Positions 1-11,755 of a stretch of DNA of 64,000 nt are shown here, one piece after another (the first letter of the stretch is position 1; each line of letters starts with the position of its first letter). The position numbers and the translations under genes were made by a program. The DNA lies in the NCBI RefSeq assembly GCF_902635505.1, contig NC_045432.1, positions 3,577,762-3,641,761 on the forward strand, given 5' to 3'. A model generated the notes under the pieces. That model was not told the origin of the DNA. It saw only the letters and a list, made by a program, of their open reading frames with translations, and did no database searches. The DNA comes from Sarcophilus harrisii. Taxonomy: Eukaryota; Chordata; Mammalia; Dasyuromorphia; Dasyuridae.

Positions 1-2040
1 ACTTTGTGACATCAAACTCAGGGCGATGGGATCTTTCCCTCCACCCCCAATCATTTCATTCGGCGCATATCACTCAGCCTGCTAGGGGAGCGGACCGCAG
101 TTCATTTTCCCCCGGAAGTGGGCGCTGACCAGGGTCCTAGGCTCCCGAAGGCAGCTGCTGGGGCTGCTCTGGGGCAGGCTGAGCTGGGGCTTGTGGTTGT
201 CCCAGGTCACCCCTTTTATGGAAACCGGCAGAGCAAGAAGGCAGAGGGGCTGTACTAGGCTCTACAAAATAGAAGAGCCCAGTAGCTGCAGAAGCCGTGG
301 GATGGGACTTGGATTCCCGACAAGCCCCAGAGCAGAGGAGGAAGGAAGGTGGTGGTCTGGGAAAGGGGCGGCTCTCTCCCTCCTCTCTCCAGGTGGGAGG
401 AGACAAAAGCAGGCCAGAGCTGGGAGGAACACTGGGGCATGTATGCATGTCTGGGCTGGAGGACACTGGAGGCATTGCCTACTGGGCAATTCCCCCATCT
501 AAGGAAGCAGAGGAGAGGCAGAAGCCTCGGGATCTTCTCAGAATTCAGGATACTATTTTATCTACAAGAAGCATCATTGAGGGGACCCAGTAGACCTCAG
601 GGGGTTCAGACATCTAGCCAGGAGCCCCTAGAGACTCTCAGAAACTTGACTGGAGCGTGGAGACCTGAGGTGACTCAATGCCTTCAGTAAATACAGACAA
701 AAGGTCATGGAGGGTCCAGGGTTAGTTCAAAACTGACCCAAGAAGCTGGGGAGACCCATGTTCTGCTATTGATTGCCAGAGAGGCAGCCATGTCAGAAGT
801 TCATCAACAGGTGAATCCAAGGGAATAAGCAAGCAACCAAGCCTAGAGGCTGTGGTTCAGGAAAAGTGGAAATGCAGTCACTGACAAGGACAAAACTTTG
901 AGAAAAAATGTTCAAGAAAAGGCTCATCTGCACTTTATTTAACAAATAAAGGAGATTTGTTAAATAACTAGACAGTTTTGGTTGAAATTTTACTGTGTCA
1001 AATCAGGAAAGCCCAAAGTAAAATTAATCCTGAACTATTCAAAAATCAGACAATGAGTGATACTCTCTCTATGTCTTTGTATCAGCAGGGGAGCTGGTTC
1101 TCCAGTATGGCTCTTCCAAGTCCATCTCCCACAGTTCTAGTCACTGGACCATGGTCTCCATCCCATGCCAAGCCTCTCCTTCCAATCACATGTGTGTGTG
1201 CTCTATCTGCTACCTCAATTCCCTCTTCATCCAGTACTTACTTTAAACCACCAAATCGATCCAGAGAATCATAGACTTAATTCTCCAGCTCAAAGCACTT
1301 TCGCTCCAATTTAATTTCCTTATACTACAGAGGAAAATAAAGGCCAGAGAGGTAAAGGAGCTTGCCATACATCTATCTCACTTAGGCTCAGAGATCCAGA
1401 ATCAACCTTCAAGGTGAATTAGTCAGAGATTCTCCTTTTGTAGAGGAAAAAACTGAAGGCCAGAGTAGTGATGGGAGATGTCTGAGGTCACACTTACAGG
1501 GGGTGTTTACAGCTAGCAAAGAAGGATGTGAACCCAGATTTTCCTGTCTGAGAACTGAAGGTTCTAAACATGAGATTGTGCTGCCTCTTAACCTCTTAAT
1601 GGCAAACCCCTCTAGTACCTTTACCAGGAAAGACCCAAATGGGACCACAGAGTCAGACACAACTGAAAAAATGACCCAAGCATGCTCAGACATGCCCAGA
1701 CCAACACCGGTCATCTGTCATCACCACAAACAATATATCCTGTAACATCATCAAAGAAAGTCAGATCCTCTACAAAAACATTGCATTCTCCCTACAGCTG
1801 CTGTGCAATATTAATAGAATAATGAAAGGCATAACCCAAAATGCCATTTTGTTTCCATTTCCAAATCTGAAAATATTGGGTAGTAAATTGGTAAAGGGTT
1901 GGTGCCAAATGCATCACAGTATTTTTAAATTTCAATTCCAAGTTGTGACTGATAGGACTAGTATCTACCACTATTACTGCACAAAATGGGTATGATCTAT
2001 GCCTCTTTTTTCCCCTACTAATTTTTTACTTTACCTAAAA
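1..2040. repeat. Tandem unit, copy 1 (unidentified sequence)
   Basis: This stretch shows no convincing coding region. It matches, with many substitutions and small gaps, the stretch 2950-5950 and again 43250-44960. Shared landmarks are the block around 600-900 (compare 3410-3840 and 43300-43500), a block rich in tctatctgctgcc around 1060-1240 (compare 5640-5830 and 43670-43840), and a block at 1640-1960 (compare 44540-44860). The first 400 bases are GC-richer than the rest of the window. I do not recognise the parent sequence; the copies look like an old duplication. Short frames in it are not conserved between copies. Confidence 0.55.
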
Positions 2041-2820
2041 GTTGACAGCTACTCCTACAGTCCCAAGCCAATCTTTTTATACTCTTCTAATTAACTCAGT
2101 CTCTCGCTCACCACAATGGCTCTTCAAAATATTTTCATCCCTCCTCAAAACTTCCATGCCTCCTTCCCACACTACCTCCCCACCTACTCAGATGAGAACC
2201 TTGCCTCATATTTTAGTGAAAACATGGAGGTCATTCATCGGGAGTTCCCTCTTGTTTTCTCCACTTCTCCTATCACTCAGATAGCCTCTGCCATTGTCTT
2301 TTCTGCCCCCATATCACACATAGAGATGCACTTACTCCTTATTGAGCAAAATCCCCCTCTACCTGCATGATGGGTCCTCTTTCAACTCATTTACTCCAGC
2401 AGACTGTTACCTCTTGCATCCAGTTCTCTGACTACATTATCTCCCTGTGTACTGGCTGCTTCCCCCTGCTTACAAACATGTCTATTTCTCTCCCACACTT
2501 GAAAACATCTCTGCCTGGATCCATTCATCCCCTCTGATCATCATCTCATATACCACCTCCATTTGGGGCTGAAACTCCTTGAAAAGACCATTTACAGTAA
2601 TCACTTCTGTTTTCTTCTTTCTTCTTAACTCTCTATTGTATTCCTTGTGCCTTCATTTTCATCCTATGATTTCTTTGTACATCACCTGTTTTATCTTGCT
2701 TTCCCTATTAGATATGAGATCTTTAAAAAAAGAGATTTTCTTTGGCTCTTCTTTTTCTTCCCAAATACCTGGCACTTTGTAGGCTCTTTATAGATACTTA
2801 TTGACTAAATAACTGACACA
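2030..2820 (+). repeat. CR1/L2-L3 type LINE fragment
   Basis: The pyrimidine-rich sequence with the tracts 'ctggctgcttccccctgcttacaaacatgtc' style at 2450-2490 and 'aaactccttgaaaagaccat' at 2572-2591 resembles the open-reading-frame 2 region of ancient mammalian L2/L3 LINEs on the plus strand. The end, around 2765-2815, has the typical tail with 'cctggcactttgtaggctc'. A homologous stretch lies at 44960-46700 in the third tandem unit, so the LINE was already present when the unit duplicated. It is heavily mutated. Confidence 0.55.
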
Positions 2821-3885
2821 TCAGACTTCTTCTTCATCCTCAGCTTTTCTCCGTCAACCACACCAAACCATGCAGGACCTCATCACTTAATACAATTCTG
2901 TGCACATAGTAAGAGCTCAACAAATGTTTTTTTCATAAATTCATTCATTCATGGCCGGCGAAACAGAGCTCTCCTTAAATAGAAGATGGGTTTGGGGATC
3001 TTAAGTGATCTTAAGTGAATTAAATCGGTGAAATCCTCCGAACCTAGGCTAAGGAAGAGCACAGTCAGTGAAGCAACTGCAGACCCACCCCCCCATCCCT
3101 GAATGGGACTTGTATTCCTGACATCCCGAAGATAAGAGAAGGAAATCAGTGGAGTAAAGGAGGAGCAACTTACAGCTTCCTCTCTCCATGCAGAAGCCAA
3201 GACCATACTAGGTGCTGGGAGGGACATGGGGGCAGCATGCATTTCTGCCCCTAACCAAGCCTGGCCTGGGGGAAAGGAGAAAATTAGTCCTAAGCAGCTT
3301 CCCATGAAGGAAGCAGATTTGAGGCAGAAGTCTGGGAAACCTCCAGGATGTTGTCCTCCTGATGTGGAGCATCATGCAGGGGGCCCAGAGCTCCTGAGGG
3401 GGCACAAGTATCTAGCCAGAAGCCCCTGGAGGCTGAGAAGAAGGCATCTTTATCAGATAGCTGCATGGATAGGGACTAGAAACCTGAGCACTGTGTGGGA
3501 CTCCCAGAGAAGGGAAATCCCCCCCCCTTGATACATTCACTGTGTTCTCAGAAACTTATCTGGAGCATGGAGATCTTGGGTGACTCAACCCTGTAAATAA
3601 ATACAGATGATAAATGGTAGAGGATCGAGGATCAGTACAAAGACTATCTCCCAGGTCACACCTGCCCCAAAAAGCTGGAGAGACCAATGGCCATACTATT
3701 CTACTTGGAAGACAGAGGCAGCTGTGGTGTCAGAAGCTCACCTGCAGGTAAATCCAAGGAAATGGTCTAACAACCAAGCCCAGAGGCTGTATTCTAGGAA
3801 ATGTTAAAGCAGCCATTGACAAGAACAAAATTTGGAGGAAATATGTGTAAGAAGAGGGCTGTTTTGAGGTAGTTGTTAAAGTTGT

Positions 3886-4826
3886 TAAAGTTAAAGTTTT
3901 TAAGATGACAGGAAAAAATAATGATGATTGTTGGAGGGGATGCGGGAAAACTGGGACATTGATGCATTGTTGGTGGAGTTGTGAAGGAATCCAACCATTC
4001 TGGAGAGTAGTTTGGAACTATGCTCAAAAAGTTATCAAACTGTGCATACCCTTTGATCCAGCAGTGTTACTACTGGGATTATATCCCAAAGAGATTATAA
4101 AGAAGGGAAAGGGACCTGTATGTGCACGAATGTTTGTGGCAGCCCTCTTTGTAGTGGCTAGAAACTGGAAACTGAGTGGATGCCCATCAGTTGAAGAATG
4201 GCTGAATAAATTGTGGTATATGAATATTATGGAATATTATTGTTCTGTAAGAAATGACCAACAGGATGATTTCAGAAAGGCCTGGAGAGACTTACACGAA
4301 CTGATGCTGAGTGAAATGAGCAGGACCAGGAGATCATTATATACTTCAACAACAATACTATATGATGACCAGTTCTGATGGACCTGGCCATCCTCAGCAA
4401 GAAGATCAACCAAATCATTTCCAATGGAGCAGTAATGAACTGAACCAGCTACGCCCAGAGAAAGAACTCTGGGAGATGACTAAAACCATTACATTGAATT
4501 CCCAATCCCTATATTTATGCCCACCTGCATTTTGATTTCCTTCACAAGCTAATTGTACAATATTTCAGAGTCTGATTCTTTTGTACAGCAAAATAACGGT
4601 TTGGTCATGTATACTTATTGTGTATCTAATTTATATTTTAATATATTTAACATCTACTGGTCATCCTGCCATCTAGGGGAGGGGGTGGGGGGTAAGAGGT
4701 GAAAAATTGGAACAACAGGTTTGGCAATTGTTAATGCTGTAAAGTTACCCATGTATATATCCTGTAAATAAAAGGCTATTAAATAAAAAAAGAAACAATC
4801 AGAAAAAAAAATAAAGTTAAAGTTTT
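3886..4826 (+). mobile_element. LINE-1, 5'-truncated, with 15-bp target-site duplication
   Basis: The LINE-1 body spans 3901-4811. It starts inside ORF2 and encodes the recognisable C-terminal ORF2 stretch (motifs TLMHCWWSCEG, IPFDPAVLLLGLYPKE and NKLWYMNIMEYYCSVRND, about 157 codons open), followed by the 3' UTR and an A-rich tail. The flanking repeats TAAAGTTAAAGTTTT at 3886-3900 and 4812-4826 are identical, the signature of target-primed reverse transcription. The fairly intact reading frame suggests a comparatively recent insertion. Confidence 0.9.
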
Positions 4827-4830
4827 GGTT

Positions 4831-5581
4831 AAGACTATACTAGTGTTACTGGGCTTATATCCCAAAGAGATCATAAAGAAGGGAAAGGAACCTGTATGTG
4901 CACAGATGTTTGTGGCAGCCCTGTTTGTAGTGGCAGAAACTGGAAACTGAGTGGACACCCATCAATTGGAGAATGGCTGAATAAATTGTGGTATATGAAT
5001 GTTATGGAATATTATTGTTCAGTAAGAAATGACCAACAGGATGATTTCAGAAAGGCCTGGAGAGACTTACATGAACTGATGCTGAGGGAAGTGAGCAGGG
5101 CCAGGAGATCATTATACACTTCAACAACAATACTATATGATGATCAATTCTGATGGACCTGGCCATCTTCAGTAATGAGATGAACCAAATCAGTTCCAAT
5201 GGAGCACTAATGAACTGAACTAGCTACACCCAGAGAAAGAACTCTGGGAGATGACTAAGAACCATTACATTGAATTCCCCATCACTATATTTTTGCCCGC
5301 CTGCATTTCAGATTTCTTTCACAGGCTAATTGTACACTATTTCAGAGTCCAATTCTTTTGTACAGCAAAAGAATGGTTTGGTGATGTATATTTATTGTGT
5401 ATCTAATTTATACTTTAATATATTTAACATCTACTGGTCATCCTGCTATCTAGGGGAGGGGATGGGGGGAAGGAGGGGAAAAATTGGAACAAAAGTTTTG
5501 GCAATTGTCAATGCTGTAAAATTACCCACGCATATAACTTGGAAATAAAAGCTATTTAAAAAAAAGACTATACTAGTGTTA
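4831..5581 (+). mobile_element. LINE-1, 5'-truncated, with 18-bp target-site duplication
   Basis: The body spans 4849-5563. It is a shorter 3' fragment of the same LINE-1 subfamily as the neighbour at 3901-4811, starting just after the ORF2 motif around the PKE residues. The duplication AAGACTATACTAGTGTTA at 4831-4848 and 5564-5581 is perfect. Only 4 bases separate it from the end of the previous insertion's target repeat, so two independent insertions hit almost the same place in tandem-unit copy 2. Confidence 0.92.
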
Positions 5582-5949
5582 AGTCAGGTAAGCCCAAGCA
5601 TGGCATGAAAAAAACTTAACCTTGTACACAAAAAACAGATATTGAGGGAGACTCTAGATGTATATTTATAGCAGTAGTAGAGCTGGGATTCCAATGTGGC
5701 TCCTTAACCTCCATATCCCAATATTCTTGCCATTGAACCATGGCCTCCCCCCAAACAAAGCCTCTCCTTCAAGTCTGGTGTATGTGTTCTCCACCTGCTG
5801 CCTCCGTCTAGCTAACCAGGTGTGTTTATATGAAGAGGGGCTGTGTTGCTGTATCATTGTTTCATTTCTATGCTGTGCTAGTTCAAAATAACTCTGCTGT
5901 TGTTAACTGTGCAATGACAAACCAGGAGTTTATTTCATTCTAACACTGA

Positions 5950-6324
5950 CCCTGAAAAAAAGATATTGTTGGAGCTTAAGCCTCCTCTGTTCATCTCCAC
6001 AGATAATCATAGAAGGGAGAAGTCATTGGAAAGACAGAGTCCTTGATCCTATCACAGCCAGCAGTAACTGCTGACCAATTGTCCCAATACACACAAAAAC
6101 CCATCAGAGTCCTTGCAGTGGCAGCATCCTTCAGACCAGCCAGCCTGCTTCCAGCCCATCTCTCACAGCCATCAGTTGTGAAAGCAAGTTCTGCAGAGAA
6201 GGAGTCAGCCAGGTCCATTCACCTACCAATCAAGTTAAGACTCACAGGAGAGACAGGACAGACTAGCTGAAAAAGCAAAATAACCTGAGGGAGGGACAGG
6301 AGGCAACCTATTTGACAAAAACTG
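5950..6324. other. Unassigned intergenic sequence
   Basis: There is no convincing gene. A mixed-composition stretch has short open frames on both strands and no family resemblance. It could be an old LTR or MER-type repeat, but I see no diagnostic ends. Confidence 0.4.
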
Positions 6325-8160
6325 CTGATAAAAGTACAAAAGAGAATGGCAGAAACTTGGCATTAACCAACCATATACCAAGATAAACTGAAAAGGGCTA
6401 CATGATTTTCACATAAAAGGTAACACCATAATCAAATTAAGAATGCAAGTAATAGTTTACCTGTCAGATCTATGGGTAAGGGAAGAATTTATGAACTAAC
6501 AGGAGATAAAGATTATGAAATGCAAAATGGATAATTTTGATTATACAGAATTTAAACATTTTTGCACAAATCAAGCCATTCAACCAAGATTAGAACAGAG
6601 ACAGAAAGCTGGGAAACTCATTTTATACCTAATAAGGTCCTCATTTCTAAAATATATAGAGAAATGAGTCAAATTGACAAGAATACAGTTCTTTCGCCAT
6701 CTGGTAAATGGTCAAAGGATATGAACAGGCAGTATTGAGAAGAAGAAATTAAAGCTATCTAAAGTCATGTGACAAAATGCTCTAAATTACTATCAATTAG
6801 AAAAATGCAAATTAAATAACTCTGAGGTTATCATATAACAACTGTCAGAATGACTAATATATAAGACAAGGAAATTAAGTGTTGGAGACAATGTGAGAAA
6901 TTTGGAACACTAATGAATTATTGGTGGATTATTCTGGGAAACAATTTGTAGCTATGTCCAAAGGACTACAAAACTGGCCTTTTCCTTTGATCCAGCAGTT
7001 CCAGAGATCATAAGATATGGAAAATTAGAGATATAAAACTGTCTTTTTTCTTTCTATAAAAAGATATGTGGTTATGTTTTCCAGTGGGAGAAATAAAAAG
7101 CCCTTATCTGGCCTTTGTGATTGAGGGTTACTTAAATAGGACAAGAATTAATGGTCAGCAGAGGAACTAAGTAAGATAGGATACTCCTGGTTCTATCTTA
7201 CTTTGGGGCTAGGAGTTAGCTAAGCAGGGAAAAGATTAAGCCTTGCCTGGAATACTCATGTTCAGTAAACTCATGAACACTGATCTCTTCTCCTCCAGGA
7301 AAACTGAGGACTTATTTTAATGGTGATGGGATGCATGCGGTAGAAGGTGGACCTAACAAAAGTCAAATACATAATAGGTGAAGCCCTAAGTTGTGCATTC
7401 TATAGTACTCTATCTATGGGGAAATAGAAGAAAAACTAAGCAGCTGAGAAAGGTATGAAATGGCTTGTCCTTACTTACGTACGTGTACTTCTACTATGGT
7501 CACCCACTTCTGCAGTTGTGTAAAGACTTTTTATTTCACCCCTTTAAGGCCCACTGGAATTATTTTTTACTAAAAGGATCCACATACAAAAAATGTTTAT
7601 AGCAACTCTCTTTGTGGTGGCAGAGAATTGGAAATTGAGAAGATGCTCATTAATTGGGGAATGGCTGAACAAAATGTGGTATAGGAATGTCATAAAATAC
7701 TATTGTTCTATAAGAAATGATGAGCAGGTGGATTTCAGAACAACCTGGAAAGACTTACATGAGCTGATGCTGAGTGAAGTGAGCAGAACCAGGAGAACTT
7801 TATACACAGTAACAGCAACATTGTGGAGATGATCAGCTTTGATAGACTTTGCGCTTCTCAGAAATACAATGATCTAAGACAATTTTTAAAAATATGGAAA
7901 ATACTATTCACATCCAGAGAAACAACAATGAAATCTGAATCCAGATTAAAGCATACTATTTTCACTTTTTTGTTTTTTTTTTTCTTTCTCATGAGTTTTC
8001 CTTATATTCTGATTCTTCTTTCACTATTATTGTATAGTAATGTAGAATTATTCTTGTAATATGGAAATAGGTTCAATGGCCTATATAATCTATATTAGAC
8101 TGATCAAATATAAAATCCTTTGTTTGATATTTAAAGCCTATCAAAAACTCCTTTTTTGCT
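6325..8160 (+). mobile_element. Old LINE-1 ORF2/3' UTR fragment with an internal insertion
   Basis: The plus strand carries degraded ORF2 sequence. The block around 6690-6790 corresponds to the 'KWSKDMN...' region, and the block at 7590-7820 to the 'MFIATLFVVAENWKLR...' C-terminus, followed by a T-rich 3' UTR to about 8160. The element is interrupted between about 7022 and 7573 by roughly 550 bases that do not look like LINE-1. It is older than the elements at 3901-5563, to judge by the many stops. Confidence 0.75.
7022..7573. mobile_element. Unclassified insertion within LINE-1
   Basis: LINE-1 sequence stops near the words gagatcataag at 7007-7017 and resumes with aggatccacatac near 7575. 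The roughly 550 intervening bases do not belong to LINE-1. I found no clear terminal repeats or target duplication, so the type of element is unknown. Confidence 0.5.
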
Positions 8161-8329
8161 TCCTTTTTTTCTGGTTATTTAATTCTATCCCAATTTGCCC
8201 CTTCTCTGTCCAATAGATTCTTTCCCCCACCCACTACAAAAAGAAGGGTTTCTCAATTCTGATCCAAACTTAAGATTCTTTACCCTTTCCTTGTAGGGAA
8301 TTAAAAGAATTGTGTTCTGTAAAGAACTC

Positions 8330-8455
8330 TGACTGCCATGGAATTAGAGGACTTGGATTCAAATGCTGCCTCTGATAGTTAGGACCTGTATGACCCTGGG
8401 GAATAACTTGACATTCTTGGACCCAGTTTCTTTTCCCTGGACCTGGAGCACATCT
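8330..8455 (+). repeat. MIR-type SINE fragment
   Basis: The words 'gaggacttggattcaaatgctgcctctga' (8347-8375) and 'tgtatgaccctggg' match the core of MIR, an ancient tRNA-derived mammalian SINE. It is diverged and truncated. A TCTG/CT-rich low-complexity stretch follows at about 8575-8640. Confidence 0.7.
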
Positions 8456-8859
8456 GGGAGGTCTCCAGAATGCCTGGGATTGTTCCCTTCCCTGATACGT
8501 GTCTCATAGCAACAGCTGCTTGCTTTGTGGGTCTCCTTAGTCATATTTTACTGCAGTCTGCATCCTTATTTCTCTTTATCTGCCTCTGGCTCTGTCTCTG
8601 TCTCTGTATCTCTAAGTTTCTCCCTTTTGTTCTCTGTCTGTCAATATATAATACCCACAGTGTCTGTGCATACATTTGTGGTTATTTCCTGATAATGTGT
8701 AGCCCCTAGTGATTTAGATCTCTTCCCAGCTGGCAGTCCAGGAGAGAACTGAGAAGAAGCTTCCCCTGCTCCTGGCCTAAGAATCATAATGGAGACCTGA
8801 AAAAGAATCATAATGGAGTTCCAGCTACTCAGAATTCCAGGTATCCTTGGCAACGACCA

Positions 8860-8873
8860 GTCACCATGGCAAC
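8860..8873 (+). promoter_or_regulatory. X-box-like motif
   Basis: GTCACCATGGCAAC fits the RFX-factor X-box consensus (GTNRCC, a 2-base spacer, RGYAAC). A second half-site-like CCTTGGCAAC lies at 8845-8854. No promoter or gene is visible beside it, so this may be chance. Confidence 0.25.
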
Positions 8874-8999
8874 CACTGACTAGAACTGGCTACTGCTTCC
8901 TTGCTAGTCACGACATTCTGCCTCCAGAGAGAGTCTCTTCACCAAGTTGGCTGGATGACTGGACCCGGATTTCCACTGGAAATGGTGTGAGGCTCTAAT

Positions 9000-10655
9000 C
9001 CCACTCCCTACTCTTTGAACAAGGCAAGGGCAAGCATCCTGGGGACTAGTGGTTGGGCTGTTTGGCAAAGGGGATTCAATGTTGTTTGTTCTTTCACATT
9101 TACACCGATTAAATAATTAACCTCAACAATAATTTCCAGTGATTGAGCCAAACCAGATAGCAACAGTCACTTATATGATGACAGGGGGTAGGCTCAGCTA
9201 GGATTACATAAGATAATTTATGCCATGTGGGAGGGGAAATAATACTTTTTGCTTTTTGATTCATTTATTTCTAAAAAGCCTCCAGGAGTAGGTAGACTAC
9301 ATTTTCACCCCACACAACCCAGGTTCTGCCCAAGGTAAGATGGTGACAGGAAGAGTTCTGTCTTAATTAGCTTTGAAGGATTAAAGATATTTGTAAATAT
9401 AACAATAGAAGATCTCAGTTTCCATCCAACAGTAGGAAGATTTCGTTCACAAATGGTGACCTTAGGCACATCTTTCATCAATGTTATTCAGTGTTTGGAG
9501 GGCCCTCCCAGAGCTGTCTGTTTCTATGCTGAGGATTTTCCAGTTTGGCCAGCCTATGTAGTTAAAGGTCTTCCAGGAGCAATAACTTTTTGGGTTCTAA
9601 GTTCCCTTTCAGTTCTGGCATTGTCTGGTGCTAACATGTCCTGAACCTCTGAAGTTTTGTGTTCCAGGATCACTTCCTGCTGGGATATTCCATATTTTCT
9701 TATCTCTGGGAGCTCTGAGATCTCAAATTCTATTATCTAAGGATGTTCTCTGCCCTGAGTTCTATGATTTGTTAGATAAGGATAAAGCCACTTTATTACC
9801 ATGAGTTCATTTTGAATGTGAATCAAGAGCTAAGATAATGCCCAGCCTCAGTCTACATGGTTCCCTATTCTGCAGCATTAAGGAATTTCTTTGGGATGAA
9901 ACATTTTGTGTTAAGAAATTGCCCAGCCTTTAGGCAGAGGTTGGGCTCTCGATATAAACTGTCATTTCTATCTGTGTCTATGTTACAGCTAGCCTCTTTG
10001 TGATTGAGTCAAAATTCAAATGACAAACTTTGTATAACTAAAAAGCATAATACTGTAGTGTTTATGATGGACAGGTATTAAGAGGGGAATCTGAGGAAGG
10101 AGCAGATCTCTTTTTGGAAACTTAGGGCACAAGAAGGTGGGTATACTGATGCCAACAGGCTGAATCTTCTACTGTGAGATGCTCACAGAGCCAGAGTCCA
10201 TCTCTGATATTGTCTTTCTCTTCCAGAGCTTAATGCATTCATCTATTTAACCTGTTCCTGATTGATCCAGTTCTGCCACTTCTTGCCTCAGCTTACTTTG
10301 ACTCTGCTTCTTCCTTTCTATTTCCAAACTCTAGGAGCTTCTGTGTTTTTCTTGGATGCTTCCTTGCTTTACTACAATTTCCTAAAGGCATGACCAAATC
10401 CCTTTAAGGCAGTGCTGTTGACTGATTCCAGAAGATATATACAGACCTGGTGCACTTTTGGTTTTCATTGATTGTTTGATTGATTCAAATAATAACTACT
10501 CTAGCCTAAAAAAAGTATTTACTTTCTGTGAATAAGGTGGGAATCAGTGAAGCTCCATATTTTTACATAAAGATTCTCCCAGCTCTAACAATCTATTACT
10601 TAAGAACCCCTTCCCCAACCTAACCCTACTCAGGCCAACTCTACAGAAGAGAGGA
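9000..10655. other. Intergenic sequence without recognisable genes
   Basis: No gene, RNA or clear transposon was recognised here. Composition is ordinary for the window. The short open frames (for example near 9453-9644) have no protein-like features. Confidence 0.5.
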
Positions 10656-10855
10656 ATAAATGGGGCTTTATTTAAAATATCTAAAATCATCTTCAAACAT
10701 TTTCTGTAATGGGGATAAGATCAGGAATGAAGCAATGATGCTCATTATCACATCCATTATTCAATATTGTCTTAGAAATGTTAGTTTTAATTAAAAAAAA
10801 GAAATGGAAGGAATTAGAATAAGCAATGAGGAAACAACTTTTTTATTCTTTTAGG

Positions 10856-11755
10856 ATAATTGTTGCACTGTGAGGAGAGCCTTCGGCTGAGGTCGTGGCA
10901 GTGGCGGAGGCAGAAGTGCGAAACGTCTGTGGGAGGAGACATGGCCAACATTGCTGTGCAGCGAATCAAGCGAGAGTTCAAGGAGATGCTGAAGAGCGAG
11001 GAGACAAACAAAAATCAAATTAAAATAGATCTTGTAGATGAGAACTTTACAGAACTAAGAGGAGAAATAGCGGGACCGCCAGACACCCCGTATGAAGGAG
11101 GAAGATACCAACTCGAGATAAAAATACCAGAAACCTACCCATTTAGACCCCCTAAAGTGCGTTTTATTACTAAAGTTTGGCATCCTAATATTAGTTCTGT
11201 CACAGGGGCCATTTGTTTGGATATTCTGAAAGATCAATGGGCAGCAACAATGACTCTAAGGACAGTATTGCTCTCATTGCAAGCTTTGTTGGCAGCTGCA
11301 GAACCAGATGATCCACAAGATGCAGTGGTAGCAAATCAGTACAAACAGAATCCAGAAATGTTCCAACAGACAGCTCGATTCTGGGCACATGTGTATGCTG
11401 GGGCACCAGCTTCTAGTTCAGAATATGCCAAAAAAATAGAAAACCTGTGTGCGATGGGATTTGATAGGAATGCAGTTATAGTGGCCTTGTCTTCAAAATC
11501 ATGGGATGTAGAGACTGCAGTAGAATTGCTTCTGAGTAACTGAGGCATAGAGAGAAAAATGCTGCTGTAGTCCAGTCTGCCCCCTTCTTCAGAAGCATCA
11601 CCATCTGTTATTTTTAGAATTCTGCATAGATTCTTTTAAAACTGGTATTGTTGCCTCATTATTATCTCAGCATGATTGAAGACTGAAAAAAACAAACCCT
11701 GCTCTGTAAATAAAGCTAATTAAACATCTGTGTGAATTTTAAAAAATAATTGTTG
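10856..11755 (+). mobile_element. UBE2K: Processed retrocopy unit of UBE2K mRNA with target-site duplication
   Basis: A complete mRNA copy lies between identical 10-bp repeats ATAATTGTTG at 10856-10865 and 11746-11755. It contains a short GC-rich 5' UTR (10866-10940), the coding region without introns, and a 3' UTR with an AATAAA signal at about 11709-11714. The A-tail has shrunk to a few bases just before the second repeat. The absence of introns, the tail and the target duplication show LINE-1-mediated retroposition. Confidence 0.93.
10941..11543 (+). CDS. UBE2K: UBE2K-like ubiquitin-conjugating enzyme E2 K (retrogene, intact frame)
   Basis: UBE2K (E2-25K, HIP2) is a class II E2 that accepts ubiquitin from E1 on its catalytic cysteine and builds Lys48-linked chains. 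The predicted 200-residue product has the family's full length. The UBC fold covers about residues 5-150 with the motif HPNISS and the active-site cysteine in ICLDIL (about residue 92). A C-terminal UBA domain covers about 160-200, with the MGFD motif and the ending ETAVELLLSN. The ATG at 10941 follows the family start MANIAVQRIKREF; upstream in-frame codons are 5' UTR. Compared with recalled human UBE2K there are about a dozen scattered substitutions (for example NPP to RPP near residue 70) and no stop or frameshift. The copy is intronless and nested in a LINE-1. Whether it is transcribed cannot be told; no promoter is seen. Confidence 0.93.
   Translation: MANIAVQRIKREFKEMLKSEETNKNQIKIDLVDENFTELRGEIAGPPDTPYEGGRYQLEIKIPETYPFRPPKVRFITKVWHPNISSVTGAICLDILKDQWAATMTLRTVLLSLQALLAAAEPDDPQDAVVANQYKQNPEMFQQTARFWAHVYAGAPASSSEYAKKIENLCAMGFDRNAVIVALSSKSWDVETAVELLLSN

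Larger units (their letters stand above)
2945..5950. repeat. Tandem unit, copy 2, split by two LINE-1 insertions
   Basis: This is a diverged repeat of 1-2040. It runs from about 2945 to 3900 and, after two LINE-1 insertions, resumes at 4812-4848 and again at 5564-5950. Removing the two insertions restores a continuous match to copy 1 and to 43250-44000. No protein was recognised. A run of nine C at about 3521 is a local low-complexity site. Confidence 0.55.

Noticed and set aside
10860-10940. Upstream extension of the UBE2K frame by 27 codons
   Set aside because: No ATG lies in the extension, and the ATG at 10941 matches the family start; the upstream part is the copied 5' UTR.
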